In this document: positions 1-6,800 of the stretch, piece by piece
Position numbering within the stretch: position 1 is the stretch's first letter
How the letters are laid out: each line of letters starts with the position of its first letter
Source: Acidimicrobiia bacterium
GTDB lineage: Bacteria > Actinomycetota > Acidimicrobiia > Spongiisociales > UBA5794
DNA: 18,110 nt
Assembly: GCA_030599515.1 (NCBI GenBank)
Contig: JAUVNV010000017.1
Coordinates: 1 to 18,110, forward strand
Direction: 5' to 3'
Notes under the pieces: model-generated
The model's input: the letters and a program-made list of their open reading frames with translations, nothing else
The model's database searches: none
What the model was told of the DNA's origin: nothing
Translations under genes and position numbers: made by a program

Positions 1-168
1 ATTGAGTTCACCGACACCGTAGCGTCGGGTGACTCCGTGACGGCCAATTACACGTTCTTCAATGAGGACGGAGACTGCTTCGGTGGCAAGGACACGGAAG
101 TATCAGTGGAGGGCAACAAGATCACCCTCTACGTTTGGGGACCGGCCGACCCGAGTCAGTGCGGATAG
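1..168 (+). CDS. C-terminal end of an unrecognised, probably exported protein (partial)
   Basis: Frame 1 is open from the first base to a TAG at 166-168 and gives 55 residues. The fragment alternates polar and hydrophobic residues (for example SVTANYTFFNEDG and NKITLYVWGP), as in a beta-sandwich, and it carries two cysteines (in DGDCFGG and at the end in SQCG) that could form a disulfide. It is rich in D, T, G and N and has almost no Lys or Arg, which fits an extracytoplasmic domain or lipoprotein tail. The start lies outside the window, so neither signal peptide nor family can be judged. A copy of the dispersed repeat begins 22 bases after the stop. The function is not recognised. Confidence 0.6.
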   Translation: MEFTDTVASGDSVTANYTFFNEDGDCFGGKDTEVSVEGNKITLYVWGPADPSQCG

Positions 169-190
169 TCCGTTCCTCCACAATCCCGTG

Positions 191-216
191 CCACCCATAT
201 CACATCACATGTGCGC
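191..216 (+). repeat. Dispersed intergenic repeat, copy 1
   Basis: The copy has the box CCACCCATATC followed by a hairpin CACAT-CAC-ATGTG. It sits 22 bases after the stop of the leftmost gene and 24 bases before the cupin start. The hairpin arms differ from other copies but still pair. Confidence 0.75.
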
Positions 217-228
217 TACCGGGCTGGG

Positions 229-234
229 TAGGTT
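229..234 (+). promoter_or_regulatory. -10 box TAGGTT for the cupin gene (leaderless start)
   Basis: TAGGTT matches the actinobacterial TANNNT -10 pattern and lies 6 bases before the ATG at 241, so transcription would begin at or next to the start codon. The preceding GGCTGGGTAG string recurs after repeat copy 7. Confidence 0.5.
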
Positions 235-240
235 GAGGCG

Positions 241-630
241 ATGAGTTCGATCATCCGGCTTTGGGCCGACGAGACCGGCGAATCGCATTTCGAAGATGTC
301 GAACTGGCCTTCGAACAAGTTGACGACTTCTTTCAGAACACCCCGCCGGTTCTGTTTTCGTCTTTCGAGTCAGCTACCCAGTATGGGTTTGAGCGAGTGC
401 CTCTCGGCTGGCAGGGAGACTGGCATCCGGCACCTCAGCGGGTTCTTGCCATCTTCCTGTCAGGTGAGGGCGAAATCGAAGCCAGTGACGGAGAGGTGCG
501 GCCGATCCGTCCTGGAACGATCCTGCTCGCAGAAGACACGACCGGACGAGGTCATCGGAACCGTGTCACTGGTTCTTCGGAGGTATTCATGGTCCTCGTA
601 GTCCTCCCCGACCTAGAGCCCAGTGCGTAG
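241..630 (+). CDS. Small cupin-domain protein
   Basis: This is a 129-residue soluble protein. Residues about 62-110 read as one cupin barrel: HPAPQRVLAIFLSGEGEIEASDGEVRPIRPGTILLAEDTTGRGHRNRV, with the usual inter-motif glycine turn (SGEGEI), the RPGTILLAED strand and a late HRN. Cupins of this size bind a metal or small ligand and act as isomerases, dioxygenases or sensors. The canonical GX5HXH motif is not complete here (H62, then H107), so metal binding is uncertain. The ATG at 241 is supported by a TANNNT box 6 bases upstream. A repeat copy begins 5 bases after the stop, so this gene forms a one-gene module between repeat copies 1 and 2. The substrate is unknown. Confidence 0.75.
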   Translation: MSSIIRLWADETGESHFEDVELAFEQVDDFFQNTPPVLFSSFESATQYGFERVPLGWQGDWHPAPQRVLAIFLSGEGEIEASDGEVRPIRPGTILLAEDTTGRGHRNRVTGSSEVFMVLVVLPDLEPSA

Positions 631-635
631 CACTG

Positions 636-660
636 CCGCCCATAACGGCATCACGTATGC
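636..660 (+). repeat. Dispersed intergenic repeat, copy 2
   Basis: The box CCGCCCATAAC is followed by GGCATCACGTATGC and then ATGCC, so GGCAT/ATGCC can pair. The copy begins 5 bases after the cupin stop and has the same orientation. TGCCG/CGGCA at 634-649 is a second possible pairing. Confidence 0.75.
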
Positions 661-683
661 ATGCCTCACGCCGAGACGCTCAG

Positions 684-705
684 CCGTACCTATTGCCGGG
701 TACGG
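684..705. terminator. Hairpin between convergent genes
   Basis: CCGTACC (684-690) and GGTACGG (699-705) pair perfectly over 7 bp with an 8-base loop. The hairpin lies between the cupin gene (+) and the end of the 760-981 gene (-), so it could end transcription in both directions. No U tract is evident, which is common in actinobacteria. Confidence 0.45.
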
Positions 706-759
706 ACGAACGCGATGGGCGACATCGAATCCGATGGTGAGCTGTTCGGGAGTTGGCTA

Positions 760-981
760 TCAGCCGATTCGTTTCTTCCGACCACCCAGAATCAGCAGCA
801 CGATCCCAACTGCGACAAGTGTGGCTGAGACGACGAGTAGCTGCTGTGCTTGCTGCTTGGCCGCCTCTCCAGCGGCAGCGATCGTCTCTGCCTTGTCCAG
901 CATGCGCTGTACGTCGTCCAACTGCGATTGGAGAGCTGACACCTGGTCCTGTGCTTCGTGAATCTTGTCGCTGCTTGCCAC
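760..981 (-). CDS. Small coiled-coil plus single-TM protein
   Basis: This 73-residue protein begins at a GTG (981) preceded by a GAGGA ribosome-binding site about 5 bases upstream. Residues about 4-46 form an amphipathic, Q/E/A/L-rich helix (DKIHEAQDQVSALQSQLDDVQRMLDKAETI) typical of a coiled coil. Residues about 48-67 (LLVVSATLVAVGIVLLILGG) are a membrane segment, and the tail RKKRIG is basic and probably cytosolic. The layout resembles small tail-anchored proteins. It lies 37 bases downstream of the 1019-1216 membrane-protein gene on the same strand, so the two are probably co-transcribed. No named family was recognised. Confidence 0.65.
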   Translation of the reverse strand: MASSDKIHEAQDQVSALQSQLDDVQRMLDKAETIAAAGEAAKQQAQQLLVVSATLVAVGIVLLILGGRKKRIG

Positions 982-1018
982 GGCTTCCTCGCTGTCGCCT
1001 GCCAGATTGGTAGGATGC

Positions 1019-1216
1019 TCAGCCGAACGTCACAATGAGTGTCAGCACGAGCGAGACCGCCCCGCCAGCGATGAGCCAGAATCCAAGCGCCTTGCGCCTG
1101 AACCACTCAGTGCGTTCCTCTCCTGCTTCGCCCGGTTGGTAGAACACCACGAACCCGAGTCCCAACAGGACCAGCGTCACGGATATACCGGACAGGGTTT
1201 GTGCGCTCAACTCCAC
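1019..1216 (-). CDS. Small two-TM membrane protein
   Basis: The protein has 65 residues from the GTG at 1216. Two membrane segments are clear: about residues 9-26 (SGISVTLVLLGLGFVVFY) and about 43-64 (ALGFWLIAGGAVSLVLTLIVTF). They are joined by a charged loop (QPGEAGEERTEWFRRK). An upstream ATG at 1243 would add nine residues, but its codon lies inside repeat copy 3. The GTG is preferred because AATACT, a -10-like hexamer, sits exactly 6 bases before it, as for the other leaderless genes here. It is probably co-transcribed with the coiled-coil/TM gene that follows. Its function is not recognised. Confidence 0.6.
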   Translation of the reverse strand: MELSAQTLSGISVTLVLLGLGFVVFYQPGEAGEERTEWFRRKALGFWLIAGGAVSLVLTLIVTFG

Positions 1217-1222
1217 CGAGCG

Positions 1223-1228
1223 AGTATT
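1223..1228 (-). promoter_or_regulatory. -10-like AATACT for the small two-TM gene
   Basis: Read on the minus strand, AATACT lies 6 bases before the GTG at 1216. This matches the 6-8 base spacing seen at the other leaderless starts in the window and was used to choose the start. Confidence 0.35.
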
Positions 1229-1235
1229 GCACGAA

Positions 1236-1259
1236 CCGCCCATATCGCACCTATGCGCC
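1236..1259 (+). repeat. Dispersed intergenic repeat, copy 3
   Basis: The box CCGCCCATATC is followed by the hairpin CGCA-CCTA-TGCG. This copy lies in a divergent region (minus gene to the left, cyclase gene to the right) rather than after a stop codon. Confidence 0.75.
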
Positions 1260-1260
1260 C

Positions 1261-1600
1261 CCGGCCAGTCGGTTCTGGCGCCGGTTACTCATGGCTGTGG
1301 CACCGTGGCGGGTGGCCAGCGTCGATCCTTGCGCCAAGCGCCTGGCAGTATCGTTTCCTTGGTCATTGCATCGCACGACACCTCTTCCGGCTTGGTGTCG
1401 TGGCCTCGGGCTCTGACTTCGTCGGCGTCGTGATGCCAGGCCGTGGGCTTGGCACGAATCGCATGGCAGACTCTGATCTCCTCGACCAACCAGCGACTGC
1501 GTCGCTGCGAGGGCCGAGTCACCCACTGCACCAGACCGGCACCGCCGCGTTCCGGACTTCGTGGGAGCGCGATCGTTCGAGACCCTGTTGCCGACCCCGG
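1261..1600. other. 340-bp stretch without a confident gene; possible minus-strand remnant
   Basis: No ORF here has a convincing start. On the minus strand a frame ending at 1289 reads protein-like from about 1480 (HAIRAKPTAWHHDADEVRARGHDTKPEEVSCD) with mostly G/C third positions, but there is no start with a ribosome site. Another minus frame (VGDSALAATQSLVGRGDQS) also looks coding just upstream. This could be a frameshifted or decayed gene, or chance. No repeat or RNA gene is seen. Confidence 0.25.
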
Positions 1601-1606
1601 TAGAGT
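1601..1606 (+). promoter_or_regulatory. -10 box TAGAGT for the adenylate cyclase gene
   Basis: TAGAGT (TANNNT) lies 8 bases before the ATG at 1615. There is no Shine-Dalgarno, so a leaderless or nearly leaderless message is likely. Confidence 0.45.
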
Positions 1607-1614
1607 GGGTAGCG

Positions 1615-2424
1615 ATGGCACGGCGACAGCGTTCGAAGCGGGCTACGCAGATCCGGCGGACTGTGGCACGAGAGTTGGCGAGGAAGATCCAGGAGGATGA
1701 ACAGCAGTACGCCAATCTCGTCGATTCGGGCATCATCGACCACGACCTGATCACCACCATGGTCGAGTCCGGCGACATCGCTGGCATAGCTCGCCAAGCG
1801 AAGGCCGGGATTCGGGAGCTAGCGAGACAGAAGCCGTCGATCCTCGACGATCTCGACATCCACCCACTCGACGTGCTCACTGGATCGCCACCGGAGGTGC
1901 CGACCGGACAAGGCCCGGACGAGAGACTCTCGGCTGTCACGACGATCGACCAGACGATCGTGTTCTCGGATCTCGAGGGATTCACCGCGTTCACACGGAG
2001 ACGGGGCGACGCGGAGGCGAGCGCGGTGCTCACCGATCACTATGCAGCAATCGATGCCATCACTGCGGGTCGTGGCGGATGGGTCGTGAAACGTCTCGGC
2101 GATGGCAACATGCTGGCGTTCCAGCAGCCAGCGGCCGCCGTGCTGGCCGTGCTGGAACTCGTGGACCAAGATCCGGCGGGATTGGCGCTCCGGGCCGGTG
2201 CGCATCATGGGTCCGTGATCGAGATGCAGAACGATCTGTTCGGCGACGTGGTCAACGTGGCGGCACGTGTAACCGATTTGGCCGTTGGGGGTCAGGCCCT
2301 GGTGACCGGAGCGCTCCGAGATCAGGCGATACCCATGAAGCACGTGTTGTTCGACCCGAGCGAGAGCCGAAGACTTGACGGTATCGACACACCCGTCGAA
2401 GTGTGCTCGGTGCGGAGCCTCTAG
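1615..2424 (+). CDS. Class III adenylate cyclase with N-terminal helical domain
   Basis: The protein has 269 residues. Residues 1-105 are mainly helical and charged (a basic MARRQRSKRATQIRR start, then YANLVDSGIIDHDLITTMVESGDIAGIARQAKAG) and probably regulate activity. Residues about 112-240 are the cyclase homology domain. Both metal-binding aspartates are present (D119 in FSDLEGFT, D163 in LGDGNML), as is the purine-selecting pair K159 and D211 and the transition-state residues N214 and R218 (GDVVNVAAR). The residue set predicts an active enzyme making cAMP from ATP. No membrane segment is seen, so it is cytosolic and probably works as a homodimer. The ATG at 1615 is chosen because of the -10 box 8 bases upstream; a start at 1561 would lie upstream of that box. 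A repeat copy begins 10 bases after the stop. Confidence 0.88.
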   Translation: MARRQRSKRATQIRRTVARELARKIQEDEQQYANLVDSGIIDHDLITTMVESGDIAGIARQAKAGIRELARQKPSILDDLDIHPLDVLTGSPPEVPTGQGPDERLSAVTTIDQTIVFSDLEGFTAFTRRRGDAEASAVLTDHYAAIDAITAGRGGWVVKRLGDGNMLAFQQPAAAVLAVLELVDQDPAGLALRAGAHHGSVIEMQNDLFGDVVNVAARVTDLAVGGQALVTGALRDQAIPMKHVLFDPSESRRLDGIDTPVEVCSVRSL

Positions 2425-2434
2425 CAACCCAACA

Positions 2435-2463
2435 CCACCCATATCAGGCTTCACCTATGAGCG
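2435..2463 (+). repeat. Dispersed intergenic repeat, copy 4
   Basis: The box CCACCCATATC is followed by GCT(T)CA-CCTA-TGAGC, which pairs with one bulged T. The copy lies 10 bases after the cyclase stop, in the same orientation. Confidence 0.75.
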
Positions 2464-2465
2464 AG

Positions 2466-2471
2466 TACGCT
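2466..2471 (+). promoter_or_regulatory. Candidate -10 box TACGCT for the 62-aa membrane protein
   Basis: TACGCT fits TANNNT and lies 21 bases before the ATG at 2493. It would give a short leader that includes a G-rich GGGGTGG next to the start codon. Confidence 0.3.
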
Positions 2472-2492
2472 TGACCCATCTACACGGGGTGG

Positions 2493-2681
2493 ATGAGAGT
2501 GAGTTCGAACAACACATGTGCTGCCGGTGGAGGGGCGATCTACGGCCTGGGCATCTTCGGAGCCTTCGTGTACTTCTGGCAGCAGGCAGACACGTTCTGG
2601 GAGTACGTGTTCTCCTTCTTCCAGGGTGTCTTCTGGCCGGCCTTCATGGTTTACGAGGTGTTTGCTGCCCTCGGCGGTTGA
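2493..2681 (+). CDS. Small aromatic-rich two-TM protein
   Basis: This 62-residue protein is very hydrophobic and rich in Phe, Trp and Tyr. Residues about 13-30 (GGAIYGLGIFGAFVYFWQ) and about 37-59 (WEYVFSFFQGVFWPAFMVYEVFA) are two membrane helices. The density of aromatic residues (FSFFQGVFWPAFMVYEVF) resembles small membrane proteins found widely in actinobacteria, but no named family is recognised. The gene sits alone between two repeat copies. The next repeat begins at the base after its TGA, and the stop codon lies in the loop of a GGCGG-TTGA-CCGCC hairpin. The amino acid sequence makes a chance ORF unlikely. Confidence 0.7.
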   Translation: MRVSSNNTCAAGGGAIYGLGIFGAFVYFWQQADTFWEYVFSFFQGVFWPAFMVYEVFAALGG

Positions 2682-2705
2682 CCGCCCATATCGGCATCGA
2701 TGCGC
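2682..2705 (+). repeat. Dispersed intergenic repeat, copy 5
   Basis: The box CCGCCCATATC is followed by GGCATCGATGCGC, where GCATCGATGC is a perfect palindrome. It starts directly after the TGA at 2679-2681. GGCGG (2673-2677) can pair with CCGCC (2682-2686) around the stop codon. Confidence 0.75.
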
Positions 2706-2840
2706 TCTCTGAAGATGCTGGTGAACCGCCTCACGGGACAGGCCATGAGCGGTCAACTGAATCTTCTGTACGGCGCTACCTCTCGTAATTCGCGCAGCCG
2801 ACTGACGCAAATCACGAACGATCCCTATCCGTCGGCGTGA
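2700..2840 (+). CDS. Possible 46-aa ORF starting inside the repeat
   Basis: An ATG inside repeat copy 5 opens a 46-residue frame (it begins MRSLKMLVNRLTGQ and ends NDPYPSA) that stops just before the -10 box of the next gene. Codons such as CTG, GTG, CGC, AAC and ACG look normal for the region. There is no ribosome-binding site and no recognisable family. The sequence is basic and partly helical, without a membrane segment. It could be a genuine short protein or simply an open stretch of a 150-bp intergenic region. Confidence 0.25.
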   Translation: MRSLKMLVNRLTGQAMSGQLNLLYGATSRNSRSRLTQITNDPYPSA

Positions 2841-2846
2841 TACGAT
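2841..2846 (+). promoter_or_regulatory. -10 box TACGAT for the 46-aa TM protein
   Basis: TACGAT (TANNNT) ends 6 bases before the ATG at 2853, indicating a leaderless transcript. This is the main support for calling the short gene that follows. Confidence 0.5.
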
Positions 2847-2852
2847 TTCAGT

Positions 2853-2993
2853 ATGACAGCACCGCACAAATGCATCATCGTTGCATTCGCAGTGGCAGGG
2901 TCAGCGACTCTCGGATACCTCTGGTATGACCAGAAGAAGACCATCGCCAGCCTCACTGAGCGAGTCAACACGCTGGAAACCAGGCTCCGCTGA
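2853..2993 (+). CDS. 46-aa single-TM protein with short coiled coil
   Basis: The translation is MTAPHKCIIVAFAVAG, SATLGYLWYDQKKT, IASLTERVNTLETRLR. Residues about 7-24 are a membrane helix with the N terminus probably outside or flush with the membrane, followed by a positively charged QKK. Residues 31-46 form a heptad-like coiled coil (I-L-V-L-L spacing) ending at the stop. The TACGAT box 6 bases before the ATG supports the start. The topology resembles small septum- or phage-shock-type membrane peptides, but no family can be named. It has the same general plan (TM plus coiled coil) as the 760-981 product, in reversed order. Confidence 0.55.
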   Translation: MTAPHKCIIVAFAVAGSATLGYLWYDQKKTIASLTERVNTLETRLR

Positions 2994-3074
2994 AAGCAGG
3001 GATATCTGAGGTTCACGGCTAGCGGCACAGGAGAGGCTCCGTCGTTGCTTCCACGAACCAAATGCATATCCACG

Positions 3075-3102
3075 CCGCCCATATCGAAGCCTCTATGTGT
3101 AC
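3075..3102 (+). repeat. Dispersed intergenic repeat, copy 6
   Basis: The box CCGCCCATATC is followed by GAAGCCTCTATGTG. The right part is the least paired of all copies. It lies 81 bases after the short TM gene and 37 bases before the next start. Confidence 0.7.
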
Positions 3103-3127
3103 CCGAACGGTCCTGTCAACCGTGTGA

Positions 3128-3133
3128 CATACT
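3128..3133 (+). promoter_or_regulatory. -10-like CATACT for the PH-like membrane protein
   Basis: CATACT ends 6 bases before the ATG at 3140, the same spacing as the other leaderless starts, though its first base departs from TANNNT. Confidence 0.4.
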
Positions 3134-3139
3134 GACGGT

Positions 3140-3607
3140 ATGGAGTATCGGCACACGCAGTGGGGGTTCTTCTTGGCGCCCACCTTCTTGGTGTGTGCGG
3201 TAGTCGCTGTTTCGGTCACGGCCACCGGCAGCGAAATGTCGACCGTATCCACAGTCGGTATGGTCGGGTTCGGGACCGCACTGCTCGGCGTTGTTCTCAT
3301 GTTCAGTCGCCTGGAGGTCACGGTGAACGCTGGACAGGTTCTTGCTGCGTTTCTCTTCGGCTGGCCGCACCGGGAGATCATGTTGGAGGATGTGACGGCC
3401 ATCCGTGAGGTGCGAAACAGGTGGATACAAGGATGGGGAATCCGCAAGATCTCCGGGGGGTGGATGTACAACGTGTGGGGCCTCGATGCGGTCGAGCTGG
3501 AGTTCACATCTGGCAAGGTGTTTCGCATCGGCACCGACGATTCTGAGAATCTCTTCGCCGCACTCTCCCTCCAGGTGACCCCGCATGGGAGTCCCGACCG
3601 CCCGTAA
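3140..3607 (+). CDS. Two-TM membrane protein with C-terminal PH-like domain
   Basis: The protein has 155 residues. Two membrane helices lie at about 9-30 (FFLAPTFLVCAVVAVSVTATG) and 36-57 (VSTVGMVGFGTALLGVVLMFSR). The remaining 95 residues are cytosolic and alternate strand-like stretches (LEVTVNAGQVLAAFLFGWPHREIMLEDVTAIREVRN, then DAVELEFTSGKVFRIGTDDSENLFAAL). That is the usual look of a bacterial PH-like domain, ending in a helix. Such proteins are common and mostly uncharacterised. A hydrophobic loop (GWGIRKISGGWMYNVWG) sits between strands. Unusually, the last codons (DRP and the TAA) lie inside repeat copy 7, so the repeat supplies the stop codon. Confidence 0.75.
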   Translation: MEYRHTQWGFFLAPTFLVCAVVAVSVTATGSEMSTVSTVGMVGFGTALLGVVLMFSRLEVTVNAGQVLAAFLFGWPHREIMLEDVTAIREVRNRWIQGWGIRKISGGWMYNVWGLDAVELEFTSGKVFRIGTDDSENLFAALSLQVTPHGSPDRP

Positions 3608-3625
3608 CGGCACCTATGTTTGCGC
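3598..3625 (+). repeat. Dispersed intergenic repeat, copy 7 (overlaps a stop codon)
   Basis: The box CCGCCCGTAAC is followed by GGCACCTATG and GCGCC; GGC/GCC can pair. The TAA of the box is the stop codon of the preceding gene. GGCTGGGTAGCGT follows at 3633-3645, nearly the same as the promoter string after copy 1, but no gene starts behind it. Confidence 0.7.
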
Positions 3626-3645
3626 CGCATCAGGCTGGGTAGCGT

Positions 3646-3852
3646 CTAGAGGCCGCGGTACATGATGTGGATGGCGGTCGGTCCTTCGGTGGAATGCCGG
3701 AAGGCATCCGGGACGGTTCCCACGATGTCGAACCCCATGGACTCCCACAGAGTTATCGCTCCCGTATTTGTTGCCACAACGGCGTTGAACTGCATACCGG
3801 TGAACCCCAGGCGCAGGGCTTCGTCGATGATGTGAACAGCGAATCGTCGCCC
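3646..3852 (-). pseudogene. C-terminal remnant of a GNAT acetyltransferase
   Basis: On the minus strand a frame ending in TAG (3648-3646) encodes about 68 residues with a clear GNAT C-terminal half: GRRFAVHIIDEALRLGF, then MQFNAVVATNTGAITLWESMGF, then GTVPDAFRHSTEG and IHIMYRGL. The MQFNxVxxTNxxAxxLWxxxGF string is a hallmark of a common actinobacterial GNAT subfamily of about 160-170 residues. The N-terminal 90 or so residues and any start codon are missing. Homology fades near 3852, about 35 bases before the promoter of the opposing cyclase-ATPase gene. The surviving half has no internal stop, so the break may be recent. Confidence 0.7.
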
Positions 3853-3868
3853 GATGATGCACTCTATG
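3848..3868 (+). repeat. Degenerate candidate copy of the dispersed repeat
   Basis: CGCCCGATGATGCACTCTATG keeps the start (CGCCC) and end (CTATG) of the element but not the CATATC centre, so only a weak match remains. It lies at the edge of the GNAT remnant and 31 bases before the next ATG, the place where intact copies occur. Confidence 0.25.
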
Positions 3869-3886
3869 GGTCCGGATGGGCATCTG

Positions 3887-3892
3887 TAGACT
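3887..3892 (+). promoter_or_regulatory. -10 box TAGACT for the cyclase-ATPase gene
   Basis: TAGACT (TANNNT) ends 7 bases before the ATG at 3900. A start at 3876 would lie upstream of this box, so 3900 is preferred. Confidence 0.5.
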
Positions 3893-3899
3893 CGGCGGC

Positions 3900-6800
3900 A
3901 TGCAGCGCACGTGCGCCGCCTGCGGTGCGGTTAATCCAGAGCGAGCCAGGTTCTGCCTCGAGTGTGGAGATCGGTTGCCGTTGGTGTGTTCGTCGTGCGG
4001 TGCGCCGCGTCCCGCAGATGCCGACTACTGCCCATCATGTGGGGCGCCGCTGACTGTCGTGGACAGGGGACCCGAGCGGAAACTTGCGACGGTGCTGTTC
4101 GTGGACGTCAAGGGCGCCACCGGACTCGGAGAACGACTCGATCCCGAGAGTCTCAAGGAGGTGCTCGGCGCGTTCTTTGATGCGATGACTGAGGAGATCC
4201 GCAACCTCGGCGGCACGGTTGGGAAGTACATTGGCGACGCCATCATGGCGTTGTTCGGCGTTCCTGTCGCACATGACGATGACCCGATTCGGGCGCTGCG
4301 CTGTGCTCTGAAGATGAGGGCACGTCTGGAAGAACTGAACGGGTCACTCGCAGCCAGTCACGGTTTGGGCCTCGAAATGAGGATCGGGATCAACACCGGT
4401 GAACTGCTTGTCAGTCCCGGCGTTCCGATTGATGGACCGCTGCACGGCGATGTGCTGAATGTCGCCGCCCGCCTTGAGCAGTCGGCGCGACCGGGCCAGA
4501 TCGTCGTGTCGGAGCGGACCGTGAGATCGAGCCAGGGGTTCAGCTTCGAAGACCTGGGGATGCTGCAGCTTCGCGGCCGTGAACAGCCCGTTCACGTCTT
4601 CGAACTCGCCGAATCGATCGGGTCCGATCGGTCACGCCACTCGCTGACAAGTGCACAACTCGTGGGCCGTAGCAACGAGCGAGCCCTGCTGATGACCCTA
4701 TTCGAACGCGTCGTGCTCGACGGCCAACCTCATCTTGTCACCATCTACGGCGCCGCGGGTCTGGGAAAGACCCGGCTCGTTGATGAATTCGTGGCTTCTC
4801 TCGAGACCTTCCAACCAGTCCCGACCGTCTTGCAGGGAAGGTGCTTTCCATATGGTGAGGATCTTGCCTATGGAGCGATGATCCAAATCCTCAGGGCGCA
4901 GGCCGGTGTGCTGGGTGACGACCCGCCGGATGTCAAACTGACCAAGATCCACAAGACCGTCGAGGAGCTTCTGATCTCAGAACGTGGCGCCGATCAGGAG
5001 CGCGTTGCAGCCGTCCTCGCGTTCGCTTCGGGCATCAACGACCCAGCTCTCGATTCTCGCGAGCTGTCGCCTCACCAGATCCGGGCAGAGATCGTTGGTG
5101 CCTGGCGTTCGTTCTTCGCGGCGATGGCCCTGCGTTCACCGATCGTCGTGATTGTCGAAGACATCCACTGGGCTGATCCCGTTCTCCTCGATCTGCTCGA
5201 GGAGCTCGAAGACCGAATTGTCGGTCCGGCCCTGTTCCTCTGCCCGACCCGACCGGAGCTGACCGATCTCCGTGCGGGATGGGGTGGGGGGCGGAGGCGG
5301 TTCTCCAGCCTCTTGCTCGACCCGTTGACTGCGGCGGAATCGAGCATGCTTCTCGATCTCGTGCTTGTGACCAGCGATCTCCCGGAAGGCTTGCGGCGTG
5401 ACATCATGAATCGAGCCGAGGGGAATCCGTTCTTCATCGAGGAGATTCTCCGCCGATTGGCGGACGGGGGAAGCATCGTTCAGGTAGAGGGGGTCTGGCG
5501 TACTGCGGTCGAGATCGGAGAGGTCGATATTCCGGACACCGTGCAGGCCGTTCTTGCTGCTCGTATCGATCTGTTGGCGTCCGATGAGAAGCGGGCGCTG
5601 CGGTGCGCGGCGGTCGTCGGGAGAGTCTTCTGGACGGGTGTTCTCGGCACGCTGCTCACTGCGCCTCCGGACGAGGTGGCTGATGTCCTGGATCGTCTAG
5701 AAGACCGGGAGTTGGTAGACGCCCGCTTCGGTTCCGCATTGGGCGAGGAGCGCGAGTACCAGTTCAAACATGGACTCACTCGCGACGTCGCGTATGAGAG
5801 TCTCGGGCGAAAGGAGAGGACGTCACTCCACAGTCGGGCAGCGGAGTGGATCGAGAAGACCGCAGCGGATCGACGCAGTGAGGTGATCGACGTTCTCGCC
5901 TACCACTTGTATCGGGCGCATCAGGGCGCCGCGGCGGACGGCAGTGCTTCCCCACGGGATGTCGAAGCCAGCCGGAAGAGGGCATTCGAGGCACTTGTGC
6001 AGGCTTCCGACGAGTCGACGCGCAAAACGGCGCTCGACAAAGCGAAGCGACAAGCTCGTGAGGCCCTGGAGTTGGCAACGACAGCGGAGGAGGAGCAGCG
6101 GGCGGAAGAGGCGTTGGGATTGGCGCATTTCTTCGGGTACGAGGGAGATGAGGCGTGGATGCACCTCCGGCGCTCGATCGATCTGCTGCTCGAAGTGAGA
6201 CCGAACGACCATCACGAGATCGCTCGACTGTGCGCTCGGGCGCTAGAGACACCAATCCGGTGGCCGGGTGCAATGCAATCCGTTCCTTCGGAGGAAACGG
6301 TCTCGCGATACCTAGATCTCGGATTCAGTCACTCCGGGGAAGGCGACTCGGTTGAGAACGCGCGTCTTCTCACATTGAAGGCTTTCTGGCAGCACGCGTT
6401 CCCGCGGTCGGTGACGCGGCGGGCGGAATCGATTGTCTCCGCCGAGGAATCTTTGCGCGCTGGAACCGAGGCTGCCGAGATGGCAGCGCGTCTCGGCCGC
6501 CCGGATCTGGAATCAGGAGCCCTCGACGGAGTGGCCGCCAACGACATCCCCGTAGGGCGATACGGTAGGGCGCGAAAGGTCACCGAACGCCGTCTCGAAC
6601 TTGCTCCCCACATCGACGATCTGTGGGAGAGGGCGGATATCTATGCGATGGGCGGGTGGACGAACTTCCACACAGGGCGGTATCGCGACGCCTACCGCTA
6701 CGCCGATATCGGATTCAATCAGACGAAGAACGAAGTTGCGAGCGCCGCCCTGCATTGCTTGACGTGGAAAGGTGTTTCGCGATATCGACTCGGTGATTGG

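Noticed and set aside
708..732. Further reverse copy of the repeat (CGCCCATCGCG on the minus strand)
   Set aside because: Only the first seven bases match; there is no CTATG end or hairpin.
1615..2681. Pycsar-type defence pair (cyclase plus membrane effector)
   Set aside because: The cyclase has the adenine-selecting Lys/Asp pair. The 62-aa neighbour has no cyclic-nucleotide-binding domain and has its own promoter.
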